DNA of 64,000 nt from Ruminococcus sp. (GCF_016287535.1 NZ_JAEFAJ010000007.1:30756-94755), one strand, 5' to 3'. Shown: positions 50,760 to 62,189, counted from the stretch's first letter. The notes: generated from the letters alone by a model not told the origin. Program-made: numbers and translations.

Positions 50760-53700
50760 TTATTGTACGTCCGCAACGTCTTCCTGGAAATCCACCTGCT
50801 CCATCTTCAGAAGCTTTGAGATACCGTCCTCCTGCATGGTGACGCCGTAGAGCACGTTTGCTTCCTCCATAGCGCTTCTTCTGTGAGTTACCAGCACAAA
50901 CTGGGTAGTATCGGTGAATTTTTTCAGGTACTGAGCGTACTTCCTTACGTTTACTTCATCAAGTGCCGCGTCTATCTCGTCGAGTATACAGAAGGGAGCG
51001 GGTCTCAGTTTGAGTATTGCAAAATATATCGCTATAGCTACAAATGACTGCTCTCCTCCCGACAGTGAGATCAGGTTTTTTATGACTTTTCCGGGAGGCG
51101 CTACGCTTATCTCGATACCCGACTCCAGAACGTTTTCGGGGTCTGTGAGTATGAGCTCCGCTTTTCCGCCGCCGAAAAGCTCCACGAAAATGCTCTTGAA
51201 GTTTGAATTTATTATCGCAAAGCTCTCGGAGAATATCCTGCACATCTCAGAGGTAAGATCGGTTATTATCTTTTCAAGCTCTGCCTTTGACTTCTGTACG
51301 TCGGCTATCTGCTCCGACATGAAGCGATAGCGCTCGGATACCTCCTTGTACTCCTCGATAGCGTCAACATTTACGCTTCCGAGGGCGCGTATTTTGTTCT
51401 TGATAGTTGTGAGCTCCGCCTGAGCCGCGTTCATATCCTCTATCTTCTCCGCAAGCTGTACTGCCTCCGAGCGTGTAAGCTCGTAGACCTCCATGAGCTG
51501 CCTGATAATATTGTCCGTATCACGGCAGACTGTCTCCCTGCGCTCTTCAAGACGTGTAACATCAGCGGAGAGCTTCTCCTTGGTCTCGTTTATTGCCTTG
51601 AGACCGTTCTGCATCTCGTTGACGAGACGGTTCTGCTCAGTATGCGTATCGTGACAGCGCTGTATCTCTGCATTGTAAACAGCGGTATTGTCCTTGAAAT
51701 CAGCAAGCTTCTGCTTCAGCTGAGCTATCTCGTTCTCCTTCCGGGATATGATATCCTTCTGACGGGATATCTCCTCCTCAAACTGCTTTGCGCCGCTTTT
51801 AAGCTCTTCTTCCCTGCTGTCGATACGTGAGAGCTCAAGCTCCTGCGCCTGAACGTCCTTTGCAAGCTCCATGCCCTTTATTTTAAGCTCTGAAAGCCTG
51901 TCGGACAACTCCTCACGCTGTAATCTCAGCTTTTCACGGATATCCTGTCCCTCTGCCAGCTTCTCCTCGGCTGCCTTTATCTCCGCGTCAGTATCTGCCA
52001 GACCCTTTTCAGAATCGGCTATATTCTGACGTGCTGCGGCAATGCGCTGCTCTGTCTCCGAAATAAGCCTCCCGGAGTCCTCGGACTGTGTGCGTAGCTG
52101 CTGGGAAAGTGAATCAAGACTTGTAAGCTCTGCTCCTATACGGACGCGCTCCGCCTCGCACTGTGTCTGCTCTTCCTTTGCAGCCTCCGTATCATAACGC
52201 AGCTTTTCAGACTCCGCACGGAGCTTTTCAGCCTTTTCGCGGAGAGCGTCCCGCTCGTATTCAAGCTTCGATATCTCGCCGTCAAGGGTGTCTATCTCGT
52301 TCTTTCTGGTAATTATACCTCCGGAGCGCTGCGCAGAGCCTCCGGTAAAGGAACCGCCTGCGTTTATGACCTGACCGTCGAGAGTAACTATCTTGAACTT
52401 GTAGCCGTACTTTTTTGCAATCAGAGTTGCGGTGTCGATATCCTCGGCTATTACTATACGTCCGAGCAGCGAAGCGATTATACCGCTGAACTTCGGATCG
52501 TAGGTCACTATCTTGTTAGCGTTGGCGACAAAGCCCTCGCAGCTTTCCAGCCCCTGCTCACGGAGCTCGTAGCCCTTTACAGAGGTTATTGGCAGGAATG
52601 TGGCTCGTCCGCCTTTCTGCTCTTTAAGGAATCGGATACAGCGCTTGGCTATGTCCTCATTCTCAACGATTATATTCTGCATTGCTCCGCCGAGAGCTGT
52701 TTCTACAGCTACGGCGTATTCGGGTTCAACTCCGATATTCTGAGCGACAGTTCCCATCACTCCGCCGATACGTCCCTGCTTTGAAGCCTTCAGCACCTGC
52801 TTTACACTGCCTGCGAAGCCCTCCATATTGTTTTCAAGGTCGGTGAGTATCTTACGGCGCTGCTGCTTGTCTTTCAGCTCGTACAGCGCACGCTCAAAGT
52901 CGTTCTTTGCCTGCTCGAAGCCCTCACGGCGGGACTTGTAAAGCCTTTCAAGTCCGCTGAGCCTGTTGCGTATCTCCTCAGCCCTTGCGGAGTTCTTTTC
53001 GGACTCCTCCTTTATTGAAGCAGCCTGTGCATCGTACTCCTCAAGCTTTTTACCGAGATTTCCGCTGCTCTCACGGAGAGCGCTGAGGCGCTCCGTCTGC
53101 TCCTGTATCATGGACTTTGAGGATTCTATGGTAAAACGGTACTCGCTCTGTCTGATGTACATACCGTTTATCTCGCTGCCTGCCTTGTCGACCGAGTCGC
53201 CCAGCTTTGAGCTTTCATCCTCAGCCTTCTCAAAGCTCTCCTCAGCTTCCTTTATCTCAGCCTCCAGTGCTTTTTTGCGCTCTTCAAGCTCTGCAAGACC
53301 ATCAAGGACTGTCTCTCTCTCGTTTTCGAGAGCCTTTTTGGCTTCCTCGGCGTTGTCGATATTCCTCTGTGCGGCTTCAACAGCCTCATTGCAGTGCTTT
53401 ATATCATTTTCGAGAACTGCTATGCCCGACTTCATATCGGAAGCGGTCTGCTCCTCCTCCAGCATCTTTCTGCGGAGCTCGTCGGCACGCATGGTGCTCT
53501 CCTGCATCTTTCTGATACCGTCGGCTATCTTCTGCTCCTCGCGCTGAATGTCGTTCTCGATATTCTCGTATTCATTCTTGCTTACCAGTATTTTTCCGTC
53601 CAGCTCGTCAAGCTTCTGCTTCATCTCGTCAAGACGGCTGACCCATACGGATATCTCCAGCTTCTTGCGCTCCTCCGCAAGCTTTATGAACTTCTCAGCC

Positions 53701-54332
53701 TTCTGCGACTGTATACGCAGCGGCTCAACTCTGCCTTCAAGTTCAGCAAGTATATCAGTAAGGCGGAGAAGGTTTTCCTGTGCGGCTGTAAGCTTTCGCT
53801 CAGCCTCCAGCTTTTTGTATCTGAACTTTGAGATGCCTGCCGCTTCCTCAAATATATCACGGCGTTCCGAGCTCTTGGCGCCTACTATCTCCGCGATTCT
53901 TCCCTGTCCGATAATGGAATATCCGTCACGTCCGAGACCTGTGTCCATGAAGAGCTCGTTTATGTCCTTCAGGCGGCACGGCTTTCCGTTTATGAGATAC
54001 TCGCTCTCACCGCTGCGGTAAAGCTTACGTGTGACCGCTATCTCTTCTCCGATGTCCGGTATAGTATTGTCACGGTTGTCGATATTCAGCGTAACTGCGG
54101 CAAATCCCATAGGCTTTCTGGCAACGGTACCTGAAAAAATTACGTCCTCCATCTTGTTTCCGCGGAGAGTTTTAGTGGACTGCTCTCCAAGCACCCAGCG
54201 GACAGAATCGCCTATATTGCTCTTTCCGCTTCCGTTTGGACCGACAACAGCGGTAAGTCCCTTGTCGAAGGTCAGGCTTATCTTATCAGGAAATGACTTG
54301 AATCCCTGTATTTCCAATGATTTAAGGTACAA
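50760..54332 (-). CDS. smc: Chromosome segregation protein SMC
   Basis: The product has 1190 residues, the full length. The N-terminal Walker A is GPNGSGKSN (32-40). Two long coiled coils flank a hinge at about 510-660 (GRIGGVMGTVAQNIGVEPEY through GGSFTGGSA). The C-terminal head has the signature LSGGEQSFVAIAIYFA and Walker B FCILDEIDAALDEVNV. SMC condenses DNA with ScpA and ScpB, which are not in this window. It starts 4 bases after the radical SAM gene ends, and ftsY follows after 62 bases. Confidence 0.97.
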   Translation of the reverse strand: MYLKSLEIQGFKSFPDKISLTFDKGLTAVVGPNGSGKSNIGDSVRWVLGEQSTKTLRGNKMEDVIFSGTVARKPMGFAAVTLNIDNRDNTIPDIGEEIAVTRKLYRSGESEYLINGKPCRLKDINELFMDTGLGRDGYSIIGQGRIAEIVGAKSSERRDIFEEAAGISKFRYKKLEAERKLTAAQENLLRLTDILAELEGRVEPLRIQSQKAEKFIKLAEERKKLEISVWVSRLDEMKQKLDELDGKILVSKNEYENIENDIQREEQKIADGIRKMQESTMRADELRRKMLEEEQTASDMKSGIAVLENDIKHCNEAVEAAQRNIDNAEEAKKALENERETVLDGLAELEERKKALEAEIKEAEESFEKAEDESSKLGDSVDKAGSEINGMYIRQSEYRFTIESSKSMIQEQTERLSALRESSGNLGKKLEEYDAQAASIKEESEKNSARAEEIRNRLSGLERLYKSRREGFEQAKNDFERALYELKDKQQRRKILTDLENNMEGFAGSVKQVLKASKQGRIGGVMGTVAQNIGVEPEYAVAVETALGGAMQNIIVENEDIAKRCIRFLKEQKGGRATFLPITSVKGYELREQGLESCEGFVANANKIVTYDPKFSGIIASLLGRIVIAEDIDTATLIAKKYGYKFKIVTLDGQVINAGGSFTGGSAQRSGGIITRKNEIDTLDGEISKLEYERDALREKAEKLRAESEKLRYDTEAAKEEQTQCEAERVRIGAELTSLDSLSQQLRTQSEDSGRLISETEQRIAAARQNIADSEKGLADTDAEIKAAEEKLAEGQDIREKLRLQREELSDRLSELKIKGMELAKDVQAQELELSRIDSREEELKSGAKQFEEEISRQKDIISRKENEIAQLKQKLADFKDNTAVYNAEIQRCHDTHTEQNRLVNEMQNGLKAINETKEKLSADVTRLEERRETVCRDTDNIIRQLMEVYELTRSEAVQLAEKIEDMNAAQAELTTIKNKIRALGSVNVDAIEEYKEVSERYRFMSEQIADVQKSKAELEKIITDLTSEMCRIFSESFAIINSNFKSIFVELFGGGKAELILTDPENVLESGIEISVAPPGKVIKNLISLSGGEQSFVAIAIYFAILKLRPAPFCILDEIDAALDEVNVRKYAQYLKKFTDTTQFVLVTHRRSAMEEANVLYGVTMQEDGISKLLKMEQVDFQEDVADVQ

Positions 54333-54336
54333 TCGC

Positions 54337-55332
54337 TCACCTCCTCAGTTCGCATTCATACTTGGGGATATCTTTGTCCCCCACTAACTTTATGTTCACA
54401 CCGCGCTCCTCAAAGAAGGCAATGTTTGATCTCTTCTGTCCTGCCGCCTTGCTGATACATCTGTCATTGACTGCTATAACGGCACTGCCGCTCACATTTT
54501 CACTTTTCAGGACGAATTCAATATTATGGCGGTATATAAGGGCTTCGCAGAGCTCACGGAAAGCAGGATGGTAAAAGCCTCCCACCATATCCTGCTCCAC
54601 AAATTCGGAAGCGTGAAGACCGCATTTTATCACTCTTATGCCGCTGCCCTCAAACATGACCATAGCCGCAGATGCTACCTCCACAGCCTTTTCAAAGCTG
54701 AACGGCTTATACTCGCCTGAGAGAAGAAGTTCTCCCAGTCTTGTATTTCTCAGCACCACGACAGGGTATATCCTTACGGTATCCGGTGCCAGAGCAGCTA
54801 TCCTTTCGACAGAAGCCCACTCCTTTTCCGGAGTGCTGCCGTAAAGACCTATCATCATCTGCAAGCCCAGTTCAAAACCAAATGCGCGTATGAGTACGCA
54901 GGCATTCTCAACGTCAGCCGAAGTATGACCGCGCTCGTTCAGTTCAAGGACGTCGTCGTCCATTGACTGCGCGCCAAGCTCTATCGCCGTAACTCCGAAG
55001 CCCTTCAGAAGCTGCAGTACCTCAGGGTCAATGCAGTCGGGACGTGTTGAGCAGCGTATCCCTCTGAACTTTCCCTCGCCCACGAACTCATGAGCCGCAC
55101 ACAGGAGCTCCAGCATATAATCATGAGGGACCGCGGTAAAGCTGCCGCCGAAAAAGGCTATCTCCGCATTTTCCGGCTCCTTCACTTCACTGAGCGCTTT
55201 TCGGCATATCTCCCTGACCTCGTCCCCTGTAGGAGCGTGCTGCGCGCCGCTTATTGTACGCTGGTCGCAGAAGCTGCACAGATGAGGACAGCCGATATGC
55301 GGAACGAATATAGATATGTTACTGTGCTTCAT
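54337..55332 (-). CDS. Elp3-like radical SAM protein
   Basis: The product has 331 residues. The radical SAM motif is HIGCPHLCSFCDQRTISG, a C-x3-C-x2-C cluster for the 4Fe-4S centre. Further core features are IAFFGGSFTAVP, IRCSTRPDCID and VTAIELGAQSMDDDVLELNERGHT, which match the Elp3/YtqA-like group. The C-terminal part lacks an acetyltransferase domain, so it is not a full Elp3. The substrate is probably a tRNA or protein and remains unknown. It overlaps rnc by 14 bases. Confidence 0.9.
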   Translation of the reverse strand: MKHSNISIFVPHIGCPHLCSFCDQRTISGAQHAPTGDEVREICRKALSEVKEPENAEIAFFGGSFTAVPHDYMLELLCAAHEFVGEGKFRGIRCSTRPDCIDPEVLQLLKGFGVTAIELGAQSMDDDVLELNERGHTSADVENACVLIRAFGFELGLQMMIGLYGSTPEKEWASVERIAALAPDTVRIYPVVVLRNTRLGELLLSGEYKPFSFEKAVEVASAAMVMFEGSGIRVIKCGLHASEFVEQDMVGGFYHPAFRELCEALIYRHNIEFVLKSENVSGSAVIAVNDRCISKAAGQKRSNIAFFEERGVNIKLVGDKDIPKYECELRR

Positions 55333-56008
55333 AGCCCATCAGCTCAAGAGCTTCCTTAGCAGCAAGCTGCTCGGCTTCCTTTTTGCTCTTACCGGTGCCC
55401 TTGCCTATGACCTGATCGTTAAGGCACACCTCCACAACAAAGCGCTTGTTGTGGTCGGGGCCCTCCTCGCCGATAAGCACATATTCCACCTTTTCTTCCG
55501 GATTCTTCTGTACTACTTCCTGCAGGACAGTTTTGAAATCATTGAATACCGGCTTCTTTGCATGGCGGATATCCTTTGGCATGAAGCGCAGGATATGCTT
55601 CGATACAGGCTCCATTCCGCCGTCAAGGTATATTGCGGCTATAACTGCCTCAAAAGCGTCCGCAAGTATTGAGGGACGCTCTCTGCCTCCGGTATTTTCC
55701 TCACCCTTGCCGAGACGGAGAAACCTTCCCAGCTCTATCTGCTGCGCAAATATATGCAGTGACTTCTCGCATACAAGCGAGGCTCTCATTTTTGTGAGCT
55801 CCCCCTCTGCGACATTGAGGTTTTTATATAAGAAATCAGATACAACTATCGAAAGGACGCTGTCGCCGAGAAATTCGAGGCGCTCATTGCTGCCGTTGGG
55901 GCGCTTCTTCTCGTTTGCATAGGACGAATGGGAAAGCGCCTGCTTCAGCAGCTGTATATCCTTGAATTTATATCCGATTATTTCCTCAAATCTTTCAAGT
56001 TCTTCCAT
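55319..56008 (-). CDS. rnc: Ribonuclease III
   Basis: The product has 229 residues from the ATG at 56008, which has an AAGGAG site; a longer upstream frame inside plsX is rejected. The catalytic motif is NERLEFLGDSVLSIV, with further acidic residues in DAFEAVIAAIYLD. A double-stranded RNA-binding domain follows (about 155-225), including FVVEVCLNDQVIGKGTGKSK and KEAEQLAAKEAL. It processes rRNA precursors. It lies 4 bases after plsX. Confidence 0.97.
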   Translation of the reverse strand: MEELERFEEIIGYKFKDIQLLKQALSHSSYANEKKRPNGSNERLEFLGDSVLSIVVSDFLYKNLNVAEGELTKMRASLVCEKSLHIFAQQIELGRFLRLGKGEENTGGRERPSILADAFEAVIAAIYLDGGMEPVSKHILRFMPKDIRHAKKPVFNDFKTVLQEVVQKNPEEKVEYVLIGEEGPDHNKRFVVEVCLNDQVIGKGTGKSKKEAEQLAAKEALELMGYEAQ

Positions 56009-56012
56009 AGTA

Positions 56013-57020
56013 TCACTCCTTGTCCGCAAGCTCCATACCGGACACAAAGCTCTCTATAACGCCTGTGACATTACCCTCAACACAGCGCTTTGCCTGCCTG
56101 ACAGCGTTGAAGAACGCCGTACCGTCAGAGCTTCCGTGAGCTTTTATGACCGGCTTCTTGACACCGAGAAGCGCCGAGCCGCCCACTTCCTTATAATCCA
56201 TCTGCTTGCGGAACGTCTGAATCTTTTTGTAAGAAAGCAGAGCTCCGAGCTTTCCTGCTCCGGAGTAGAGCCATTTTACCTTTTTGGAGAAAAAGCTGCC
56301 CATTCCTTCATAAAGTTTCAAAGCTATATTTCCGGTAAAGCCGTCGGTAACGACGACCTGCACCTCGCCCTTGGGCATATCCCTTGCCTCGATATTGCCC
56401 ACGAAGTTCAGCCCTGACTTTTCAAGCAGCTTGTATGCTTCTATTTCAAGCTCCCTGCCCTTTGTCTCCTCAGAACCGATATTCAGCAGGGCGACCTTAG
56501 GGTCATCTATTCCCATTACTTTTTCCATGTAAGCGCTTCCCATTATTGCGAACTGCACCAACATCTCAGGGCGACACTCTGTGTTCGCACCTGCGTCCAC
56601 AAGCACGAAGCTGCCCTTATCCGCCGGCATAACAGGTGAAGGCGCTATCCGTTTAATGCCTTTGATACGCTTGACGATGAAGGTAGCACCCATAACAAGA
56701 GCTCCCGTACTTCCAGCGGAAACGAAGGCATCGCCCCTGCCCTCTGCAAGAAGTCCGAGACCTACAGCCATAGAGGAATTCTTTCCTGACTTGATTATCT
56801 CCTTCGGTTCTTCATGTATATCAAAAACATCATCGGTATGAACTATCTCGATACCGTCAAGGCTGAGACCGTTCTTTTCGGCGCAGCTCCTTATCTCAGA
56901 CTCTCTGCCTGTAAGGACTATGCTAACGCCGAGCTCCCGGACTGCCCTTTCGCAGCCCTTTATAACTTCCAGAGGAGCATTGTCTCCTCCGAAAGCGTCA
57001 ACTATTACCTTTACTGCCAA
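56013..57020 (-). CDS. plsX: Phosphate acyltransferase PlsX
   Basis: The product has 335 residues. It converts acyl-ACP to acyl-phosphate, the first step of phospholipid synthesis with PlsY. Signatures are [20 protein letters not shown] at the start, [43 protein letters not shown] and the C-terminal VTGVIES. It overlaps trmFO by 23 bases and is followed by rnc; acpP, its usual neighbour, is not present here. Confidence 0.96.
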   Translation of the reverse strand: MAVKVIVDAFGGDNAPLEVIKGCERAVRELGVSIVLTGRESEIRSCAEKNGLSLDGIEIVHTDDVFDIHEEPKEIIKSGKNSSMAVGLGLLAEGRGDAFVSAGSTGALVMGATFIVKRIKGIKRIAPSPVMPADKGSFVLVDAGANTECRPEMLVQFAIMGSAYMEKVMGIDDPKVALLNIGSEETKGRELEIEAYKLLEKSGLNFVGNIEARDMPKGEVQVVVTDGFTGNIALKLYEGMGSFFSKKVKWLYSGAGKLGALLSYKKIQTFRKQMDYKEVGGSALLGVKKPVIKAHGSSDGTAFFNAVRQAKRCVEGNVTGVIESFVSGMELADKE

Positions 57021-58326
57021 TTCTATCCAGCTCTCCTCTCAGCGACCTGACCGCACGTTCCGCATAAGCGCCGTAGCGTTCCTTTTTATCCTTTATCCTT
57101 ACGCCGATATCGGGAAGTATACCCATATTCGCCCCCATTGGCTGGAAATTCCCGCTGTTGAACGGGTCGCTGACATACCGTGACAGCGCTCCTGTCATAG
57201 TATCAGCAGGGAGCTGAATGGGTTCAAGTCCTTTTATTTTCCTTGCAGCGGCGATACCTGCTATCAGACCGCTTGCCGCACTTTCCATATAGCCCTCAAC
57301 ACCGGTTATCTGCCCTGCAAAATATATCTCCGGACGGCTCCTCATGGAGAAATCGCTGCTGAGCAGCTCCGGACTGTTTATGAAGGTATTCCTGTGCATT
57401 ACGCCGTAGCGCATGAACTCGGCGTTTTCAAGTCCCGGTATCATCGAGAATACACGCTTCTGCTCGCCGAATTTCAGATTCGTCTGAAAGCCCACAAGAT
57501 TGAAGAGAGTTCCCTCGCGGTTCTCCTTCCTGAGCTGCACTACCGCATATGGCCTTCTGCCTGTGCGCGGATCGTCGATACCTACAGGCTTCATGGGACC
57601 GAAGCGCATAGTATCAACTCCACGCAAAGCAAGCTCCTCTATAGGCATACAGCCCTCATAAACGCTGAATGGGTGGGTCTCGAAGTCCTTGAGCTGCACC
57701 TTCTCGGCAGCAATGAGCGCATTGTAGAACGCAAGGTACTCTTCCTTGTTCATGGGGCAGTTCACATAATCCGCGTCTCCTCTGTCATAGCGTGAAGCAA
57801 AGAACGCCTTTTCCATATCTACGCTCTCCGCAGTCACAATAGGAGCGGCAGCGTCATAAAAGCTGAGCCCCTCGCCGCAGAGCTCCTTTATTATATCAGC
57901 CATTGCCCCCTGAGTGAGTGGACCTGTGGCTATTATCACCGTACCCTCCGGCAGCTCTGTGACCTCGCCGCCGATAACCTTGATAAGAGGGTGGCTTTTT
58001 ATCTTCTCCGTAACCGCGTCGGAGAACTTCTCACGGTCTACCGCAAGAGCTCCACCTGCCTCAACGGCATTCTCCTTTGCGCATGGAACTGTTAGTGAGC
58101 CGAGCATTTCCATTTCGTGTTTCAGAAGTCCGGCAGCAGATTCAAGTCTTGCAGCTTTGAGCGAATTAGAGCATACCAGCTCCGCAAAGCCGCCGTATTT
58201 ATGCGCCGGCGAAAACTTTTCCGGCTTCATTTCATAAAGCCTTACGTTTATACCGGCTTCCGCAGCAGCCCATGCGGCTTCACAGCCTGCAAGTCCTGCG
58301 CCGATAACACTTATGACCGCACTCAT
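56998..58326 (-). CDS. trmFO: Folate/FAD-dependent tRNA uridine-54 C5-methyltransferase
   Basis: The product has 442 residues. It methylates U54 of the tRNA T-loop using methylenetetrahydrofolate and FAD. The FAD fold begins with [19 protein letters not shown]. Other typical stretches are [18 protein letters not shown] (containing the catalytic Cys), [10 protein letters not shown] and [20 protein letters not shown]. Its start overlaps the topA stop by 4 bases (ATGA). Confidence 0.96.
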   Translation of the reverse strand: MSAVISVIGAGLAGCEAAWAAAEAGINVRLYEMKPEKFSPAHKYGGFAELVCSNSLKAARLESAAGLLKHEMEMLGSLTVPCAKENAVEAGGALAVDREKFSDAVTEKIKSHPLIKVIGGEVTELPEGTVIIATGPLTQGAMADIIKELCGEGLSFYDAAAPIVTAESVDMEKAFFASRYDRGDADYVNCPMNKEEYLAFYNALIAAEKVQLKDFETHPFSVYEGCMPIEELALRGVDTMRFGPMKPVGIDDPRTGRRPYAVVQLRKENREGTLFNLVGFQTNLKFGEQKRVFSMIPGLENAEFMRYGVMHRNTFINSPELLSSDFSMRSRPEIYFAGQITGVEGYMESAASGLIAGIAAARKIKGLEPIQLPADTMTGALSRYVSDPFNSGNFQPMGANMGILPDIGVRIKDKKERYGAYAERAVRSLRGELDRIGSKGNS

Positions 58327-60404
58327 TTTTTCAGCTCTCTTTCGTAGCCGCAGCCATCTGTCTCACAGACGAGCTTTCCGGATTTTCCGCCCTTCATAAA
58401 CAGTGTCTTGCCGCACTGAGGACAGAGCTCCGATGTCGGTACGTTCCATGTCATGAAGCTGCACTCCGGGAAGCCCTCGCAGCCGTAGAAGCTCCTGCCC
58501 TTCTTGGACTTTTTCAGCAGCATCTTCTTTCCGCAGCGCGGACAGCTTCCGTCTGTCTCGGTAACTATCTTCTTGGTGTTCTTGCACTCCGGGAAACCGG
58601 GGCAGGCAAGGAATTTTCCGTACTTGCTGTACTTTATTACCATATTTCTTCCGCAGAGCTCGCATACAACGTCAGTCTCCTCGTCGGGGACCTTTACGCG
58701 CTTGCCGTCCATAGCTTCCTCAGCCTGTTTCAGAGTCTTTGAGAAATCGTCGTAGAACTCGCGGAGAGTGCTGACCCAGTTCTTTTCGCCGTGCTCGACT
58801 TCATCGAGGTTGTTTTCCATTTCGGCAGTGAACTTTGCGTCAACTATCTTTTTGAAGTGATCCTTCATAAGCTCGGTTATGACTTCGCCAAGGTTTGTAG
58901 GCTTCAGCGCCTTGCCCTCATGCTCCACATAACGGCGCGATGTGATAGTTGTAATTGTAGGGGCATAGGTACTTGGTCTGCCTATTCCGTTTTCTTCAAG
59001 AGCCTTGATAAGAGATGCTTCCGTATAGCGCGGAGGAGGCTGTGTGAAGTGCTGATTTCCGGATATGGATTTCAGCTTCAGCTTATCGTCGGCTTTGAGA
59101 TCAGGCAGCATTTTCTTAGCTCCGTCCTCAGAGTCCGTGGACTCAACATACAGCGCCATAAAGCCGTCAAACTTTATGGAATAGCCTGAAGCCCTGAATG
59201 TGCAGCCGTTTGCCTCAATATCAGCCGAGACAGTATCAAGGAGAGCGTTTGCCATCTGACTTGCGATAAAGCGCTCCCATATCAGCTTGTACAGCTTGTA
59301 CTGATCCGCACTGAGGCTGGACTTTACCCTTTCCGGAGTAAGCTCCGGAGTTGAAGGACGTATAGCTTCATGAGCGTCCTGAGCGTTGCTCTTTGTCTTG
59401 AAGCTTCTCGGCTCCGGCGGCAGGTAATCGCTGCCGTAAACCGTGCCTATATACTCTGCGGCAGCCTTCTTTGCCTCATCGGATATACGAAGGCTGTCGG
59501 TTCTCATGTAAGTGATAAGACCTACTGCGCCCACTCCCTGTACATCGACACCTTCGTAAAGCTCCTGCGCCGCTTTCATTGTGCGCTTCGCACTGAAGCT
59601 GAGCTTTCGTGAAGCCTCCTGCTGGAGAGTAGATGTGATGAAGGGAGGTGCAGGCTGTTTCTTTGTGACACGCTTCTTGACGGATGTCACTGTATACTCG
59701 GCGCCTTCAAGCCTTCTGAGCAGATCGTCTGCTTCAGCCTGATTGGCTATCTCAAGCTTTTCGCCGTCAACAGCAACAAGTGCTGCGTCAAATACCTTCC
59801 TTGACGACGGAGCTGTGAACTTCGCGTCGATGGACCAGTACTCCCTGGGTACGAATGCTCTTATCTCGTTCTCACGGTCAACTACAAGACGTACAGCCAC
59901 AGACTGCACTCTTCCTGCGGACAAGCCTCTCTTGACTTTTTTCCAGAGGAAAGGACTGAGCTCGTAGCCCACAAGTCTGTCAAGGATACGTCTTGCCTGC
60001 TGAGCGTTCACAAGATCAACGTCGATCTTATGAGGATTGCTCATACCGTTCTTTACGCCCGTTTTGGTGATCTCGTTGAAGGCAACACGGTTGTTGTCGT
60101 TCATATCGAGCTTCAGCATCTGCGCTATATGCCATGATATAGCCTCTCCCTCACGGTCAGGGTCGGTAGCGAGATATACTTTATCGCACTTCTTGGCGCG
60201 TTTTTTCAGCTCTCTGATAACGTCCTCCTTGCCCTTCATATCAGTATACTGCGGCTTGAAGTCGTTATCCTTGTCAACGCCCATCTTTGATTTCGGAAGG
60301 TCGCGGACATGACCCATCGAAGCGATGACCTCATATCCTGTTCCAAGATATTTCTGAATAGTTTTTGCCTTTGCAGGCGACTCTACTATAACTAAATCTG
60401 ACAT
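58323..60404 (-). CDS. topA: DNA topoisomerase I
   Basis: The product has 693 residues. The TOPRIM domain starts with [18 protein letters not shown] and includes [15 protein letters not shown]. The catalytic Tyr299 lies in [14 protein letters not shown]. Three C-terminal zinc ribbons are visible from about residue 575 ([26 protein letters not shown] and [12 protein letters not shown]). It relaxes negative supercoils. It starts 12 bases after dprA ends; topA-trmFO is a typical Firmicutes order. Confidence 0.97.
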   Translation of the reverse strand: MSDLVIVESPAKAKTIQKYLGTGYEVIASMGHVRDLPKSKMGVDKDNDFKPQYTDMKGKEDVIRELKKRAKKCDKVYLATDPDREGEAISWHIAQMLKLDMNDNNRVAFNEITKTGVKNGMSNPHKIDVDLVNAQQARRILDRLVGYELSPFLWKKVKRGLSAGRVQSVAVRLVVDRENEIRAFVPREYWSIDAKFTAPSSRKVFDAALVAVDGEKLEIANQAEADDLLRRLEGAEYTVTSVKKRVTKKQPAPPFITSTLQQEASRKLSFSAKRTMKAAQELYEGVDVQGVGAVGLITYMRTDSLRISDEAKKAAAEYIGTVYGSDYLPPEPRSFKTKSNAQDAHEAIRPSTPELTPERVKSSLSADQYKLYKLIWERFIASQMANALLDTVSADIEANGCTFRASGYSIKFDGFMALYVESTDSEDGAKKMLPDLKADDKLKLKSISGNQHFTQPPPRYTEASLIKALEENGIGRPSTYAPTITTITSRRYVEHEGKALKPTNLGEVITELMKDHFKKIVDAKFTAEMENNLDEVEHGEKNWVSTLREFYDDFSKTLKQAEEAMDGKRVKVPDEETDVVCELCGRNMVIKYSKYGKFLACPGFPECKNTKKIVTETDGSCPRCGKKMLLKKSKKGRSFYGCEGFPECSFMTWNVPTSELCPQCGKTLFMKGGKSGKLVCETDGCGYERELKK

Positions 60405-60416
60405 CGGATTATCCCC

Positions 60417-61628
60417 TTATCTTATAAGTTCAAACATTTTGCCCGGCAATGAACGGACAATGCCGAATATCTCAAGCTCTGTGAGCTCGGTCATCAGCTC
60501 TGACGTGTCAAGCTCAAGTCTCTGAGCAAGCTCATCTGCGTGAAGAGCACCATTTTCAAGTGCCTCCGCTATTTGCGTCTGCCGCTCGGAAAGATCATTC
60601 GTGAGCTCAGTTTTCACAGCTTCACGGGAGGGCTTTTCCTGACCGGCAGGTATATTGTTAAGTTCATACATTGCTTCGGTTATAAACTCCTCATCATCCG
60701 GAGTATAAGCGGAAGGCAGCGTTTTTGTCGTATATGCAGCGGAAAGCTGTTCTTTTCTGCCGATTATGCAGTCCATTACGTCGGAAGCGTCATACATAGG
60801 TATCGCTCCGTCGCGGAGCAGCTTTATATTGCCTGAATATTCACCGCTGAAAATATCAGCAGGCGGCAGACACAGAACTTCTCTGCCCTGCGCAGCAGCA
60901 AGGTTGGCAGTTATCAGTGAACCGCTCTTCAAGCCTGCCTGAAATACCACAGCAGCCTTGCCGAGAGCTGCAAGCACCCTGTTCCGCTTGGGAAAGTTTG
61001 CGGAATAAGGCTGTGTCCCCGGCGGGAACTCCGATATAAAAACTCCTCCCGCCGCAAGTATGGTATCCCTGTAAGCGAAGTTCTGCTTAGGATAATCCAC
61101 ATCGACTCCGCAGCCCATGACGCAGGCAGTTGGTCTGCCCATCTCAGCCGCAGCCATACTACAGGCAAGGTCTATACCTACGGCGAAGCCGCTTATTATG
61201 ACAGCCCCTCGTGCCGAAAGCTCTGAACATACCTCCTTTGCCGCTTTCAGGCTGTACACGTCCGCCTTTCGAGTTCCTACCGCCGTGACGGTAAGCTCGC
61301 TCCTCAGGCATGAGATATTGCCCTTGTAATATATAACTGACGGCGGATTGTATATATGCTTCAGCTGCGAAGGATACTCAGGGCTTTTACAGCATATTAC
61401 CCCTATCCCACGCTTTGCGCAGTTATCAAGAAATACCTCTGCATTGTGCAGCGGCACACTATGTACATTTTTATTCTCATTTTCACTGAGGCTGACCATG
61501 GTGCTTCCCTCGTTCAGTGCAAGGTACGCCTTTTCAGCCGTGCGGAAGAAGTTTATTACTTCCCAGATACGATGATTTCCTGTGCCGAATACCATATTCA
61601 GCCACAGCCAGTATTTTAACTCGTCCAT
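60417..61628 (-). CDS. dprA: DNA-processing protein DprA
   Basis: The product has 403 residues. The Rossmann-like core includes VTAVGTRKADVYSLKAAKEV, ARGAVIISGFAVGIDLACSMAA, AVMGCGVDVDYPKQN and FPPGTQPYSANFPKRNRVLA. The C-terminal 60 residues resemble the DprA winged helix (SERQTQIAEALENGALHADE). DprA loads RecA onto incoming single-stranded DNA during transformation. Its presence alone does not prove competence. It is followed by topA after 12 bases. Confidence 0.94.
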   Translation of the reverse strand: MDELKYWLWLNMVFGTGNHRIWEVINFFRTAEKAYLALNEGSTMVSLSENENKNVHSVPLHNAEVFLDNCAKRGIGVICCKSPEYPSQLKHIYNPPSVIYYKGNISCLRSELTVTAVGTRKADVYSLKAAKEVCSELSARGAVIISGFAVGIDLACSMAAAEMGRPTACVMGCGVDVDYPKQNFAYRDTILAAGGVFISEFPPGTQPYSANFPKRNRVLAALGKAAVVFQAGLKSGSLITANLAAAQGREVLCLPPADIFSGEYSGNIKLLRDGAIPMYDASDVMDCIIGRKEQLSAAYTTKTLPSAYTPDDEEFITEAMYELNNIPAGQEKPSREAVKTELTNDLSERQTQIAEALENGALHADELAQRLELDTSELMTELTELEIFGIVRSLPGKMFELIR

Positions 61629-61643
61629 AGCAAAGCCCCCTTT

Positions 61644-61671
61644 GTTTTATAAAAGTATAATATAATGTCAA
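61644..61671 (-). promoter_or_regulatory. Weak promoter candidate before dprA
   Basis: On the minus strand TTGACA (61666-61671) is followed after 16 bases by TAAAAC (61644-61649). The -35 overlaps the stop codon of the upstream deaminase gene. The -10 is poor. Confidence 0.35.
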
Positions 61672-62159
61672 TATCCCCTTGTTCCGTCAAGTGATTCGTC
61701 ATTATCAATCCATTCGCCGACGGATATTATCCTGTAGTTCTCCTTGTCATCTCTTACGATGACCTTGTCTATACCTGCGTTGATTATAAGTCTTTTGCAC
61801 ATTGAACAGCTGTTGGCTTTTTCAATGTATGTACCGTCAGCTGCTTCCTTTCCAACAAGGAAAAGTGTCGAATCCAGCATTCTTTCTCTCGGTGCGGATA
61901 TTATGGCATTCGCCTCAGCGTGAACGCTCCTGCACAGCTCGTACCTCTCACCGCGGGGGATATCAAGTTTTGCTCTTATGCAGTAGCCAAGGTCGGAGCA
62001 GTTGGCTCTTCCTCTCGGCGCTCCCACATAGCCCGTTGAAACTATCTCATCATTCTTTACGATAACAGCGCCGTAGTGTCTTCTGAGGCAGGTACATCTT
62101 TCCGACACCTTTTCAGCTATATCAAGGTAGTAGTTTATCTTGTCCCGTCTTTCTTCCAT
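61668..62159 (-). CDS. dCMP deaminase family protein (ComEB-like)
   Basis: The product has 163 residues. The zinc site is HAEANAII (His and catalytic Glu) with a distal CSMCKRLIINAGI providing two Cys. CTCLRRHYGAVIVKNDEIVS, CTGYVGAPRG-like and GYVGAPRGRANCSDLG segments are characteristic of dCMP deaminases. It would make dUMP for dTMP synthesis. In many Firmicutes a homologue lies in the comE cluster; here it is next to dprA, another competence-related gene. Confidence 0.9.
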   Translation of the reverse strand: MEERRDKINYYLDIAEKVSERCTCLRRHYGAVIVKNDEIVSTGYVGAPRGRANCSDLGYCIRAKLDIPRGERYELCRSVHAEANAIISAPRERMLDSTLFLVGKEAADGTYIEKANSCSMCKRLIINAGIDKVIVRDDKENYRIISVGEWIDNDESLDGTRGY

Positions 62160-62189
62160 TACAGCACCTCCTGCCGCGGAATGAGTGTA